Below the pieces are notes generated by a model, which ran no database searches, was not told where the DNA came from, and worked only from the letters and a program-made list of their open reading frames with translations. The position numbers and the translations under genes were made by a program. Positions 1 through 14,604 of a stretch of DNA of 64,000 nucleotides are shown here, in pieces. The DNA is taken from NCBI GenBank assembly GCA_013400975.1, contig WBMZ01003287.1, forward strand, positions 1 to 64,000, written 5' to 3'. Each line of letters opens with the position of its first letter. The stretch's first letter is position 1. Origin of the DNA: Atrichornis clamosus. Taxonomy: Eukaryota > Chordata > Aves > Passeriformes > Menuridae.

Positions 1-22
1 GAGGAGAGGAGAGGAGAGGAGG
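1..22. repeat. (GAGGA)n microsatellite at the window edge
   Basis: Four consecutive GAGGA units plus GG open the window. The array probably continues to the left, so its full length is unknown. Confidence 0.85.
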
Positions 23-3000
23 TCTTGGGGAAGCCCTTGAGTACACCAGGGCTCTTCAGCTCAAGCATGTTGACAGACTGCATCTGTCCCTAAAGGTCTC
101 CATTTATTTCCTAATTGTTGTGATGTGTAAACCTTACATATTACCTCACATGTAAGATTTGGTTTTGCACTTGCTTGCAAAGCTTGTTTCCATTAGATAT
201 TGCTTCCCTCTGAGGTGCTGATCTTCATCCACTTTAATCCATTTAGGAGTTGAGTGGCATTTCACAATGAGCTGGAGGTGATGGTAACTGCATAAACATC
301 AGGAAGAGTGTGCTTTCTTTCCAGCACAAATCATTTCACTTGGCTAGGTCTCTGTCAACCTCATCTACAGAGGCGAAAATATTTACCCTCTTTGGAAATC
401 TACGAACACAAAAGCATGAGATAAGTGCTAAGTATTAGCTGAGGGATTGTAAAACTTCAAAGAGACATTGCCACCATGATGGAACTTCCTTAGCAATGAG
501 GAAAAGACATGGCTGTGAGTAGAAGAAGAAAATATAATTACTTCTCATTCACTCACTGAAAGCATGATTGTAAATCAGCCTTGACCAGATGACGTGAGAG
601 GAAGAAATGTTGTTTCTAAAGTTGCTTAGAAATCAGTGTCACCAGCACTGGCTGCTCCAAACACCTGTTTTTAAACTGGGGACGGTAAAATTACAGTCCC
701 TGCCATGAACACCAGCAGTGACAGATAATGTAACTAAACAGCTTCTATTCTGCAAATTAAATGCAAAATTAAATGCAAGTGCTCTCAAAGGGATGGGTTT
801 ATATTCATTCAATGAACAGCCACAGGCAATTGATTACTGAGTGTATACATTAGAAAAATTCCCTTTCTCTGCAGGCAGGTGGTTTAAACTACAGAGCCTG
901 CACTGCTACTAGAAGGTGCACATCCTAAGACCTGTGGTGTTCTGTCCATTTATGCCAATGGGAAGCATATCCAATTATAATCAATGTGCTTATCATTGTC
1001 CGAGTCTCTGTAAAACACACACACACACGTACCAGGGGCTGGAGGAAATTGCAAGTGAGCCATTACAATGATTAAGTAACCGAGCAACCTCTTGATAAGT
1101 TCCAAGTAATTTAGTTTTCCCTGGGGCCACACTGCTGAACCCACAGAGAGAGCAGTGCCAGCAAGACAGTGAGGGACTGGCTGGGAGGGAGCCATCCTGC
1201 AGCTCTGCTCGTGCATGCAAACAGAGTTTCTGGAACATTCACCTCCTTAATCACGCGTCCACTGAGCTCAATTTTTAAAGGTACAATTACGTTACACACT
1301 CCTGCCAAAAAAGCAGCTGACACATGATGAAATTTTAAAGAATTCTATTTCCTCTCTGACTACAGCACTTGTCCTGCCCCACATTATTTCTCTTGACAAC
1401 TTCTAGACAATTTCGCTTTGCCTAGTTACTGTAAATAAGGCTTTGGGGAGTGAGCACCTGGATGGCAGATCCCAGGTCTGCCAACTTTCTTCTTTTAAAA
1501 CACTGATTTTCAAGAAACAGGGAACATTCTGCTGAGACAAAGAGAGACATTGACAAACTTCTTTATATTAAAACTACTTCTTAGTCCAGTCTCAGCAATT
1601 AAGAAATCAAGTCTTAAAGATGGGTTGTCATTTAGCTAGGAGCAAACCTGGAGGAGAGGCACACGGAAATGAGCTTCCAGAAAAACCTGGCTAAGCATCT
1701 GGAAGTACGTGCAGTGCTGTGTTCCTCTGACACAAACACATAAAATATCGGTGCCCAAGTAGCACTACTCCATGTGCACAAAAATAACTGCACAGGACCT
1801 ACACACAGACATATTAGACTTTCAAACATCTCTGACAACACAGAGAAATACTCAAAAGGTTGGAAGAAAGGAAAAGCACAGGAGGGATTCTGTGCTCAGT
1901 GAAATCAGGTCCTTGGAACCATCATGTCCAACACTCAAGTGTACCTTCAGGTGCTAGATACTTCTGCAACTCTGATACTAAACAAACTTCAGATCTTGGG
2001 GAATGACATCTTCACAAGTGCTGTCCTCATCTTCTTCTGCAAAATACTCAGATTCTGGTTATCGTTCTTTTGAGGGTCAGATGTTCTCCTAACAAATTAC
2101 CTCTTAACTTACAGGAATATCATCCCCGTAACTTACTTCACATTATATGGAACTGTAGCAATGAGACAGCAAAACCTTCTGGCTTTAACCACAGCCTGCC
2201 AACTAATGCTACCTAGGCAAACACGTTTCAGAGGAAAATGAAGTTTTAATCAAAAGTGATAAGTGTCACTGTCTCATTTTTCTAAATGAGGGAGAAGCAA
2301 ACATTTAAATCCAAAACTAATGGAGTTTTCCATGTTTTTCATGGAAAAAAACAAAGATTTGGCTATAAAAGTAGATCTGCCCTTTCAGAAAAAGATCTGA
2401 GTAGCATTTTTTGGTGATATTAATGTTGCTTCATCACCATTATCCTGAAGTAAAAGGCATGGGGGCACAGCAGCTGATTTCAGTAGAGCAAGGTTACAGC
2501 AGGGCTACCTCCTTTTAAAGACCCAAACTCTGCCCAGAAGGTCCTCCACATGCAGAGGCTGGGCAAAATCAGGGCCCAAATAGCAGAACCTCATGCAGGA
2601 AGGAAGTAGGTGAAGAAGACACTGCCGTGAGTTTTGATGAAAGGGGAACTATAAGTCCGTAGAGAAGCTACTAATAGAAATACTCAGGAGCCTTGGGTCC
2701 GTCTTCTTTAAGGTCCTTCTGTTTTCTTCTTGGGTCCGTCTGTTTTTATGCAAGTGACCTCGATATGCAAAGCAAGTGTGCTGCTGGTATCTGCTCACAG
2801 CATAAAGGAAACAGGTGCCATTTTTCTAGGAGAAACTTACAAAGCCAGGTACTGGAGGAGCAAGGTGCATGGAGACACTAAAATGGGATGAAATTCAAAG
2901 CTACTCAGCACGAGAGCATGTATTTGTGGAGTAATAGTGAGAATTGCTACCATAAGCTGAGAGCTCATTAACTGGAGATGACTGAGGAGAAGAGGCAGGG

Positions 3001-3164
3001 AGCATTAGGTAATTATAGGATGACTTAAGCTACCAGGTGATGCAACTATGAGAAAAAGAAAATGTGATCCTAGGATAGGCCTGCCAAGATATTTCCAGAG
3101 AAGACAGGTAGTGGCTGTCATGACATAAATCAGTGGCCCAACAAGGAATGGTAATAACATACAA
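23..3164. other. intergenic sequence, no gene recognised
   Basis: AT-rich unique-looking DNA. Open frames are all under 90 codons and overlap one another on both strands, as expected by chance. The only internal structure I can name is a short (AC)n tract at 1014-1028. If FOXO1 synteny is as in mammals, this belongs to the gene-poor stretch downstream of FOXO1. Confidence 0.6.
1014..1028. repeat. (AC)n microsatellite
   Basis: Seven to eight AC units directly after TAAA. Short and possibly monomorphic. Confidence 0.8.
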
Positions 3165-3622
3165 ATGGCTGTACTAGTTCAGACCAAGGCTCCTCCTAGC
3201 CCAGTGCCCTTTCTTCAGCTGTGGCCGGAGTAAGAACAGGAAGAATAAGAATAGGACAAGCACATCTAAGACTTCCTTCTGATACTCTCACAGCCTCAAA
3301 ACATTTTCAGCTAAGGGGATTTCCTTCATTAAATGTAGTTTGACTATTAAGCAACCCACAATGGATTTTTCTTCTTAATGATTCTCAATCTACTTGTGAG
3401 CCAGTGTAAATTCCTTGAATCCACTGTGCCCTTTTGCAAGGACTTCCTTGCATTTGTTGCTTTTCACATGAAGAATCACACTCTTTTTTTTTGTTTTGTG
3501 CCTTATTTCAAATAATTTCTTAATGATTCCCCTAATTCTTCTCAGGATGTAACACAGAGCAGTAAATCCCCATCAACCCTTTCCGAAATTTTGTAATCTT
3601 CTGTCATAAGATCCCAAGAGGT
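3165..3622 (-). mobile_element. ancient CR1/L3-like LINE fragment, antisense
   Basis: The plus strand shows landmarks of the antisense strand of old amniote CR1/L3 elements, in order: a 'GTTCAGACCAAGGCTCC..CTAGCCCAGTGCCC' block, 'AACCCACAATGGATTT', 'CTACTTGTGAGCCAGTGTAA', and a degraded 'AAGGACTTCCTT..' block. The element therefore reads on the minus strand. It is heavily mutated and much older than the avian CR1 copies elsewhere in the window. Both ends are approximate. The identification rests on recalled consensus text. Confidence 0.6.
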
Positions 3623-6600
3623 GTCCCTTTCAGGTCCCACACACTCAGTCAGTTCATACCCCTGAAAACACCTGCTGCCCTACGTTCAGTTTAAAGAGAC
3701 CCTTTCTAAGCTAAGGAGAGCAGGACAGCTTTCAGGGTTGGTCAAGTCAGGAGTCGTGTCATAAAGATGTTGTGTCCTTTTTCTGCTCCTAATACAAATA
3801 CACCTATATTTGGTGTGGATGGGGACTTTTATTTTGCTTTCTGACGGGTATAAATCTAGTGTTTGCGTGTCTGTTGCAGTCATCCATGCCCAAGAGACCT
3901 TAGTTTCACCTTGAAGAGGAAGTGAAGTACAAAATCAAAGTAAGAAAATGAGTGACATGAAGAGTCCTTCATATGAGTCGAGTTTAAAAGAAAAGTTATG
4001 ATTCTTCTCTGTACAAAGCACTGAAAGCACCAGGCAAGGAGTAGAGTAATTGAGAACGAAAGCCAGAGTTAGGACAAATATATAAATTTGGTTTGGATGT
4101 TAACAACGCTTGGATATAATCAGACTGATGGTTAGAACAAAGCCTGGACACTGGGAGACTCTGAAGCAGCCTCTCAACAGAAAAGAGTGTAAAAAATGAA
4201 ATTAGTTCCAGGATGGGGCAGAGTCAGTTTGTGAAAGGTTGGTTACCTGCAGTACAGGAGATTCGTAACACAGGAAGGCCCCAGCCAGGTATGCATCTAA
4301 TAACAGATGAGGTGCTTCACACCGGCTCCCTCTGTGGCTGCATTTAGGCCTTCCCAAGGGCGATGCTGCTGGCTTTCCTTTTAGGACACAGTACAACTCT
4401 TTGCACATAGGCGTCCAGAGATCTACCAAAAGCATTCACAAAGAAGTAAAGGCAGAGAAAGTAAGAAATGCTGTCAAGCTTGCTGCTGGTTAGGGTTACA
4501 AGCCACTACCAGATGAAGAATTAACTTGAGACATATGGAAGGAAGAAACCTACATTAATCATACTGAAGAGCAATGTGGTGGGAGGAGCAGGTTACATAA
4601 TCCCTAACCATTTAAATAATTCAATACTCATTAAATAGTTAAATCATTTAAAGCAATTATTTATGCATTGACTAATCCCATCATTTATTGTTCCTTGTGT
4701 AGACAATCTTGGAGTAACCATTACTGCAAATACTGGAGCTTATAATAGGTCAGATAACAGAAGTGTGTAACTAGGCACTGGTTGGACAAAAAACTGATTT
4801 TTTTAGAATAAGGGACTTTTTGGTAAGTTGGCTTTTTTTGTTTTCACCAGCCTCAGCATTTATAAAACCTCAGACTACTACCACATCAAGGAGAGAAAAA
4901 AAAATTTAAAAAAAAAAAAGAACTGCCAGAAGTCTTCAGAATCACTGTTTTCCTTATCACTGGATACATGACTAAAAGACTAGAGGTTACATGCTGGAAT
5001 CCCAACTAGTCAAAGGTATTATTGTATACACTGGCATAACACAGGCACATTTCAGAGAAGTGTAAACCAACTTTAAGACATTTCTTTTTTCTTGGGAAGT
5101 CAGAAAACTGTGAGGATCATTTCCGGATGCTCAAAGAATTCCTGTGTCACAGGTAGGAAAAGTGAAAGTCTTCCTTATTAAATTGCCAGTAGAGATGGCA
5201 ACCCTGATTCAAAACAGGGAGGTTAGTCCTATAAAACTTTCCTTACTTCAGCTGTCAAACAGCTGCCAGGCTCTTTAATGTCAAAAGATTTAGCCTAGTG
5301 ATATTGATTGCAATGCTATTCTTTAGTGCCAAAGTCACCCAGGCAAAACGTGGTGTCCAGAAGGGCAAAGGTTAAGAGTAGGCTACTGGTAGATCTTGTT
5401 AAATAATCTTGCAACATGAAAATATGAACTATGAAAAAATAATGTAAATTGTCTATAACGTGCATGGAAAAAATGCATGCAAAGGTTGTTTAAAAGTATT
5501 TATTTGATTATTTGGTGTATCTAGGCAATGTACAAATCATTCTTTGCTCAATAAAAATATCTTTTCCCCATCATAGAAATACACAAACGTGGATTTGATA
5601 ATCGCTCTGTACTTTTCTTTCAAGACTAGAGGAGGGGTGTATCACAAAGGCAGCTGCAGAGTTTCAGAGGTAAATGTTCACACCACCCACCTATAGACAC
5701 CTCACAAATGCACATGCACATGCATGGAGATCAACAGAGTGCAGTGCAACTTCTCTAAAATACAGTGCCAGTAAATTAAAATTCTTGAAACATTGTTTGG
5801 AAAAAAACCAAACAATAATAAAAAACCCCCTCACGATTTCTACTCTATTCCCACTGGGGTTGTGTCATCTCATCATCAAGAATAACAATAAAATCAATTC
5901 ATTATGTTCCATTGAAAGCAGCCTCAGGAGAGAGATCAAAGAATAAGAGGAAATGAAAGCTGACCGACTTTATCACCTTTGGAGTCAGTCCCAAAGATCT
6001 CAAATTAATTTAGATTGGTGGGGCAGTGCATAAAAGCTGGCAAGTTCTTTTGCCAGTGCAGAGCCTCTATACAAATCAGTGAAGTGTTGCTGTCTCTGGG
6101 GCTTTTCAGTAAACCAAACGCTTTTGTGAGTGCTAAGTGCTTTTTCCTTTGGCCATTTCAAGTTTATTATTGGATACGGGAGGAATACTTTCATGTTTTC
6201 CTCTCGAATTCTGCAGGGAGCCATCTCTCTCTCCTGAAAGACCCAGTTCTGACATTTCTGCATGAAAATTCTTCCCCTGTCAGAGGCTGCCAGTTGTCAG
6301 CCCTTTCTTCTCCCGGTAGCAGCCCTGACTGGTCAGCCACCCTGGAACAGCATCCCAAGCAGGCAACAGTGCCCACAGGAGTTAGGGTCTGCCTGCAGCA
6401 AAGCTTTCTCTCTACTCAAGAGAGCAAAGCAATTCCCCAAAGCTGCGAGTCACAAAGAACTTACCAGGGTTGTTGAAACACAGAAACTCTCTGGGAAGGG
6501 GCTGTGACCCAAGGGGGATGCTCACATGGGGAGCACGGATTCCCCCTCCACTGACAACAGCAGGCAGCACAAAACCTGACCCCAACCTCTCTTCCCTCAT

Positions 6601-9600
6601 CCACAACAGGTCCTGGAGTTTCCTCACCCTGCTATTTATTTTTGCCCCTTTCCTGTGAATTTGATTTCAGATGCTTGAGAACAGCCCTCTGAGGCACTAG
6701 TTTTCCCTCCGGACTTTCCTTGCAATGCCTTATTGTGTTTCATTTTCAAACCGGATCGCTATTTCCTTTTCTGCCTTTGTTTTAATACCCAGGCCCTAGA
6801 CAACCAGACATGAGACTGGCTCTGTGCAACTGCTCTGTCTTATCCCAGGCCAAAATTCACAGCATCTGTGGCACCACATGCCAGAGAGAGAGAGAGACAA
6901 GATTTAGATAGACACCTTCCCTTCCCTTCCGTCACTTCCTTGGCAAATAGCTGCCTCTTGGGAACACCCAGTTAGTCAGTGGATCCCATTAACCCCAGTG
7001 ATTCAAAGTTGTGTAATCTGCAGCTGCAGATGGGCACTGCCTTTTTCCCCTCCACCGTGTGCAACTCTCCAAATGGCATGCAGGCATTAAGCATCTCTGA
7101 CCTGGTTTCTTAGCAATGTGGAGTCTAAGCCTACAAGGCTGTAGCGTCTCCCTCAAAACGAGATGTGCTTGATACCTTAATGCCTTCTGCATGAGCTCTT
7201 GGATGCTTTGAACTGCGTGTTTTTAGAGAGGCTTCCAGGTACCTAGGCATTCCTCACGGTGTGATCGAGCCCCACCACTGAAACCAGGGCGTTATGAAAG
7301 GACTCTCTTTTCAGCTACTCACCGAACATTCAAAAAAGAAGTTTGAATTCTCTCATTCAGCCTCAATTCTACATTCAGTAGGAGGCAAAACCTCATAAAA
7401 TTGTATTTTATGGAATAGTTCCTGATCTTCCAACTTAACTTACCACCTGAGGACTCCCTCCAGGAGTCCCACATGGACTGTACAAAGTTTGCATATCCTA
7501 CTGCATCAGCCAATTTTGAAGGCTCAGCCATGAAAGAAAGTTCCTCTGAAGAGCCAAGAAAAAATGCATTAATTGCCATCGAAAATCTGTACTCTTCACA
7601 ACCAGTTTGAAAACCAACACTTTCTTTTCTAGCCCCCTCACCATGTTGCCCCGTGGGAGAGCAGCTAATATTTGTGGAGATTCTCCTTGCCTGTTATTCC
7701 CAAAACCTGGTGGAAGTACATAATGAATAAGCCTCAGCATGAACTGTGTGCTCCAAAAAGTGAAACTCTCTCCTAAGTCCTTCTTTTGATTCACAGACAT
7801 TCAAACTTGTGTGCAAATAAAAAAATTTAAAAGTTGCATTTTTTTTTAACCATCTGACAGCTGTTCCTGGACTTGAATGCGAGGAGTCATTTGTCCCAGC
7901 GTAGCTCCTGATGGATAGATTCACAGGATCAAAACCACTTTCAAAAGCAAAGTGTAGTCAGGCTGCTGGCAAGCTGAGAGGACAGAAGGGAAGAGAGACA
8001 GAAGGACTTTTCAGCTGCTTTTCCTGGTGGTCAGTTCAGCTGAGTGTCAAAGTACTGCAATAGTCTAAAGCAGAGATGCTGTCACTGGCGCATGCCAGCC
8101 TCGCCTGCAAATAAATAAAAGGCATCATTTTCCTCTGCTATGAATCTGGCACTTTTCAACAACACTAAATTGACTTAAAACCTTCCAAAGGAAAAGCCTC
8201 AATGTTTAATTTCTCTGGCTAGTCTTAGATTCTTGGCCCTACTTTTATTTTCCATAACATCCAGTTTATTTCTTTTGACGTTTGTTATCCTTCAAAAATG
8301 CTATTGTAATTAGATCATGATACTCTACAACTATCTCCAAACTTAAATATTCCCTTTCATTTAAGAGACTTTATGTGTAAATTTCATGAGGTTTTGAACA
8401 ATGTTATCTTGAAAGTACACTGTGTTCAGAGCCAGGGTGAAAGCAAAATAAACTCATAGAAAATAAAAAGCAATTCAAACTTCTACCCCAAAACTCAAAT
8501 TAAACTCTTTTGATCCTCCAGAATAACTTACTTGATTTTATTTATTTTCTCATTCTTCTTTGCTTCCTCTGTTCAGACTGGGAGGGAAACACTGAAATAC
8601 TGCATGAAAAAACCTACTTTTTACTGTATTTTCGGCTCAGCAAGGACTGGAAAATTAAAGAGAAAACAGTGTGACCTGAAAATAATCTCCGTTCATTCAC
8701 CTCAGGAAAGTTGTCTGACTAAGGCTGTTGTGTAATAAATTATCTGAAATATGGATCTGTCCATTTCAAACTGGTGTGATCCACAGACTCACCTAAGGTC
8801 ACTTGCTGGTATTGCCAAACATGTTGCTCCCCAAATTACTTTGAGTTCAGCCTCACATAGTTCACCATCAAATAGTTCTCTCTTCTCTTTTTTCCAGAGT
8901 GGCTGTGGCCTGAACCAGAAGGCTGTTTTCTTTTCCCAATGAAATTCATCTGCTGAGGAAACCTCTCCAAAAGCAAGCAAACTAAATAGCAGTTGGCTTT
9001 TAAAGATGAAAGGTTCATGCTCAACCTTTGTTTGCCCCCAAGTGCACATGACTGCTTGGGAGTTTTGTTGGAACCTCTTTCTGACTGCTGGCTACCAGCC
9101 TTGAGGATCCCTTTCCACACCAGCATCCAGGGGTGCATCCACACATTTCCCCCCAAGCTTACACGTGGGCCAGAAGAAGATGCTGGTCTTGACTTGGCAA
9201 AGCTTCATGATTAATCACATAAATACACCTTCAAGATGCTGAATACAAGAGCAAATGAATGCCAGGGGAGGAATCTCTGAGCAACTCTCAAGTAAGCCCA
9301 AAAAAAGAAGAGGCCGGAAGCAAAAAAAAGAAAGCATGCAAGAAAAAATATTTGAACCAGGCCCAATAATGTTCACACTGCCTTTGTATACTAAGGGCAC
9401 AAAATTTCTGCAAACCAGTGACCCCATAAAAAGAAGATAGTGTTGTACAGAGATCCCAAAAAATAAGACAAGGAACTGAGTCCAAGAGGTGGTTCCTTTT
9501 ACCACAGACCCTTTATGGGGTCCAACCACAATCACCCACAGAGTATCTGACCTACCTTATCCTGCTGCTACACCATAGCCCACTGTGCTGGACATGACTC

Positions 9601-12600
9601 AGATTTTTTGTTCATGCTGTGGATATATAAACTCTACCTAACCTGCTAAAACTGCCATCTAAAGGATTGCCATGAAGGCTTGATTTGCCTAAAGTGTCAG
9701 ACTACGCACTGGCTCCCAGATCTCTCATTCCCATCTCAACAACCCCACCCCATAACAAGGCATTTAGAAGTCAGTGTTTCTAGAGGCTGAAAACACACCA
9801 AGTACATTTCTTGACATGCTGAGAAGAGATTTTTTTTTATCATTGATGTGCTCAACATTTAGGAGCCCAAACCAAGCTCCTAAGACTTTTAAAACCGCAG
9901 AGAGTTAAAGGCACTTGGCTTTTGATCAATTGCCAGAGAAATCTATTAATTTGGTGATTTGTTTCATGTTGATTGGTAGATTTCAAAGCATTTGGAAGTA
10001 ATTCACCTTTTCCGCACATTTTGTGGGTGAAAAGCAGCTTTCTTGGGCCTGCCTGCGAATTTGTCCCTCCCCTTGCAAAGCAGACTGCCTTTAACAGCCA
10101 GTCACTGGGGCTCATTGCCCAAACCACCAGCTGTTCCTCTGCAGTGCTCCTTCTCCCTGGTCTCTGCATTCCCCCAGTCCAACAGGCATGCTGTGGAGAG
10201 AGCCCTGCAATGAAGAGTTAGTGAAAGCCCCGGAGGGCTCACAGGATCCTCATGAACGCACCCAACCTCCCCACGGTGAAACGCCTACCTTGTCCCACTG
10301 TGCCATACAGTGAAGTCCAGTGGTTCTCATGCAATAACCTTGTTTTTAGACACACTACCTAGTGCTCATGCTCATGTTTCTTAAACCTGTGGGAAATGTT
10401 GGTTCAGCCTGTACTTCATGTAAAACTTCTTAGAGTATTAAAAAAAAAATCCTCAAGCATGTCATCTGAGCATTAAGAAAACTATCTCAGGCAATTTTGG
10501 AGTCCTTTTCTTTGAGATTCAACTTGACCCAGGGCCAGTTGACTTCAGAAATGAAGGATCAGTTCAGGATCTTTAGGATAAAGCTGTCACTGAAATCCAC
10601 AGGTGTTTTATCTCCAGGGTCAAAAGGAGTGATCATTACAAGGCTGTTCTGAAGGTCTTCCCTTTAAAACCTCTTTTTCTTAATCCAGTCTAGTCTCTAG
10701 GAGTAAACACATGGTAATATCATTAATACCCTTCTTTGACAAACAGGTTTGTTTCCTTCCTCTGCTGATCTTCAGTACAACTCCCAACATCAATTCACCA
10801 CTAGAAGGAAAGGCTGTGAATGAGCAGGAGTTCCAGAGATTTCAGCTCCTCTCACCTTTTAGGGCACTGGGGTACTCCCCAAAACACGCTTCCACACCTC
10901 CCACTGTGAGTGCCCATCAGTAGGAATCCTACCTTCTCTCTTATTTTTCCTCTTCTGAAAAAAAACATTTATCCTAACAGGAAACTCATCCAGGCTTAAT
11001 TCCCCCAGTATTAAACTTGATAACACTTGGGTGTTCTGTGAACAGATCAGTGGGACTAAATGTGTACTTTTTACTATTCAACAAAGTGCAAATCAAAATC
11101 TAAAAAATGTGTGAAAACAATAGAAGTGCAAAGCTCCTGGGAATGAAACTGACCTCCTTCTTCTAAATTCCTGTTAAAGGAATTAAAGGGGATGCTCTTT
11201 CCAATCAACGACGGTAGTACACTCAGCATGTCCCAGGGTCAAAATGCTCCTCCAGTTTCCGCAAGTACAAGATGGAAAGAATTTCATGAGAAATTATCAG
11301 AAAGAATTCACAGTGAGATAAACACTTACTTCTTCCATTTGTTTTCATTCAGGCTTGACTTGTCACTAGAAATTATGACAGAGGATGTGATAAATGTCCG
11401 TTCAACATTTTTAAGAACAATATACTTTACCTAAACATGAGAACACACAGGAAAAAAAGGCTAATCATAAGTTAATTATTTCTTTCACTAATTGTTACTG
11501 TTCTGAGTCACAGTTTCTATGAATTGCCTCACTTTTTTTTTCCTTCAGGAATGAAGCAAAGGGGTATTTCAGCCTTGTTGTGTTTCTTACCTTGATTCTC
11601 TTTATTTTAATGTTATAAATTTTATTTCTCCTTTTCAAGAGTTTGTTGTTGCATCAAAACCTACATTTAGATTTTCAAGCCTTCATAAATCTATTTAATG
11701 GGTGAGAAAATACCAAAATGTTGTGTTTTCTTTCACCCAAAATGTTCCTTCTAGGCAGCTACACTTTTTCATGGAGTTGGATGGAGCTTGAATGACAACT
11801 AAGACCTTTAATTTAGATGCTTTACTCATCTTTCACCTGCTACTTTTCCAGGAAGTAGAAAAGCTCTTCTGACACAGAGTTAAGACCTGTTCTGCTTTGC
11901 TTTCATACCTTAACAATGGGTGAAACATCTTGAGCATTACTGAATGAAAAATAAATATGATCGTTTCAAAGTCTTGACACTTCCTGCTGCCAGGAGAATA
12001 AAAATCACACCAACAGCCCTGGAGAGCAGGTGCCATAGGGAGGTGGTGAGGAAAATGACACAGGCTCTGTTGGAAGATTACAATTGCTGAACCAAATACA
12101 TTTAGAAAAGTTGGCATTTCACTGAGCTGAACATTTCATTCATGAACTGTTGTGGATCTTTCATCAAAAAGTGTGTAAAGTAGCAAAACTGAACAAACAT
12201 TTTGGGGCCTTGTAGTTACCAAGAGAGTTTTGCAGACACAGATACCTGCGCTTCTGGGTACATTGCATAGAGCCACGTGGACTCTCAAACCCAGCACCAT
12301 GCTGTCCAGAAATGGAACCACGTATCCTGCTGGACATCTTCATGGTTTTGCACTGCTAAGTAGGGTTTCTACATAACTTATTACTTCACTTTAAATGACA
12401 AAGTCTGGATTCTGCTGCCATGTAACTCCTGTGGTACTCAATGCTCTCATACTCTCTTGGTTTCCTAAAAAGAGAAGGATCCTCAGTGCTGTACAGTAGA
12501 TTCCCAGAAACCTGCTGGATTTATCCCTTGATAAAAATGTACTGTTTCTCAGGTAGGAAACTCAGGTCTGTAATTTACTTGACATTTGAGAAATATGAGA

Positions 12601-14532
12601 ATTTCTGGATATTCCACAATCCCTGGGGAGAAGAAAAAAACCACCATTAGCAGGGGTAAAATAAACAAATTGCTCTTTAGAAGCTGCACTGTCTGACAGT
12701 TACATAGCAATTTGGAGTTATTGTCAACAACCCTATCACCTTGGAGACTGGCTGACGCTGCAGAGAAATATTAGATGGGAAATTAAGGTTAACAAAGGGT
12801 TTCCTACTGTTGTTCTTAGTAATACAAGCACTTTACACATGAGTTCTAATTCTGTTGAACTGGGAAAAAGGAAATGGGAGAAGAAAATTTAAACAGGGAC
12901 CACCCATTAAAATTAGAGGTACCCAGTCCTCAATAGACCCACTTTCCCACCAGAATATCACCGCTGCAGCCCTACTCTACCTTGGCTGACTTGTTCAGAG
13001 ACAATGTTTTGATTGCAATTGCTTTAAAGTTCCATGATTTTGCCATTAACCCAAGTTCAGTAGCTGTTTTTTAGCAAGGTCTTGTTTCCATTCAGGTAGA
13101 AACATGACAAGGCAATGCCCTCAAAGACAGGACAAATTGTTTATCCAAAAGCTGTCTCAGGCCTGGTGGTGAGAGGCAATGTGCGAGCCCGACAAGCAGT
13201 GCCATTGATGCAATGCTGTGTCAGCACTGCTCACCACCAAATGTTCCAACTGAATATGAACTCAAGTCTCTTGATAACAGCTGTGTTGTGTTTTGCTTTC
13301 CAGCAAGACTCTGACGTGAATCAAGTGAAAGACAAAAATTCCCATTTCTCTTACACAGATGTATCAGCAGTAATGAAAATATTTCAAGAGGTCTAGAATT
13401 TCATTTCCAGCCAAAAACTGCCTTTTCTGCTCTTTTCCCCCAAGTACTGTAATGTTGCCATCTTGCAATGAGAAACCCTCAGGTGTCCAGAGATCACACT
13501 GACAAATCCACATTAGTATGAGTTCTCACATGCTTGGGAATAAAAGTTGGTTACTTTGAAGTGGAAGCAGCATGGTATGCCTGTTTAGTGTATCTTTCAT
13601 CAGAACCCTGAGAAGGAGGGAACATTTCCCAGGTCAGGATCATGTCTGAAGAGAAAAGCCTCTCACCCTTCTCCTCATCCTCATCTTAAACTGAATTTCT
13701 CCCCATTCAGCCTCCCAATACTGTTTCTCTCCCCTCTTGCCGCATTTACCTGCTGAGGTCCCTATAAACCTTCCCATATTTGGGTAAGACAGCTTTCTCC
13801 TGCATCCTACTGGGGCATCAGGAAAAGATCATGCACAGGAGAGCTGTTCTCCGTTCTGTTCTCACTTCCAGCAGCTCTCCACAGCAGTTCAAGACACCGT
13901 CACAGGAGATGCTTTCCAGCCCACCACGGACACAGATGCTCTGCAGGGATGGAGTGTGCACATGAGGACATTGTCATGGCTGGAAGTTGGCCAGTCGGGA
14001 AGGTGTCTTCAGGAGATTTGAATTCTAAAAAGACCTGCAAGTTTCTACCTTGCAAATTTGTGCAAAATGAATATTTCACATGACTTGTAACTTGAATAAA
14101 CTTGGATAGATTTTTAGAGGGGTGGAAAAGAGACATTTTTTTATAGAAATGCAACAATTTCCTACAGTATTTTGAATCTCTCCTACAAAGCAGAGGGAAG
14201 GATAGAAATGAGAGCATTCAAAAAATCACTATAGCGATAATAAATTTTGGTGTTTTCTTAATTTTACCTTGAACTTTTCTTTGGGGAAAAAAAAAAAAGT
14301 CATTCTAGCCTCATTTGCCTATTACACTTTCCTTATGGCACTGAAAATTTCAGCCTGCATGGTTGAGCTTTGAGAATGTGAGTAATAATTAAAAACATAA
14401 TATTGAGCTGCCAGGTGTCATATCACTTTAATGATAACCAAAGATACCAGCCCCACCTATAATCACATCTTTAAAAGAATAGAAATGAACTAGCCACTTC
14501 TAACCTCTTTATATTTATTATTACTATGCCTT
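3623..14532. other. intergenic sequence, no gene recognised
   Basis: About 11 kb without a recognisable gene or a clear transposable element. The longest open frame (6015-6476, plus, 153 codons) has no domain I recognise, overlaps frames on the other strand and is within chance expectation. Minor simple sequence: an (AG)n run at 6883-6897 and an A-rich stretch around 4889-4920. A homology search for conserved non-coding elements would be the way to extract more. Confidence 0.55.
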
Positions 14533-14604
14533 TATTTTTTTTCCCATCTGCCACTCATCTCCAGCTCCTATTTTTTTTCCCATCTGCCACTCATCTCCAG
14601 CTCC
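14533..14604. repeat. perfect 36-bp tandem duplication
   Basis: Two identical 36-base units lie back to back (14533-14568 and 14569-14604). Each consists of TA, eight T and a 26-base CCCATCTGCC...CAGCTCC segment. No mismatch is visible, so the duplication is recent or the locus is length-polymorphic. Confidence 0.95.

Noticed and set aside
6015..6476. 153-codon plus-strand open frame
   Set aside because: Within chance expectation for this window, overlapped by other frames on both strands, no recognisable domain.
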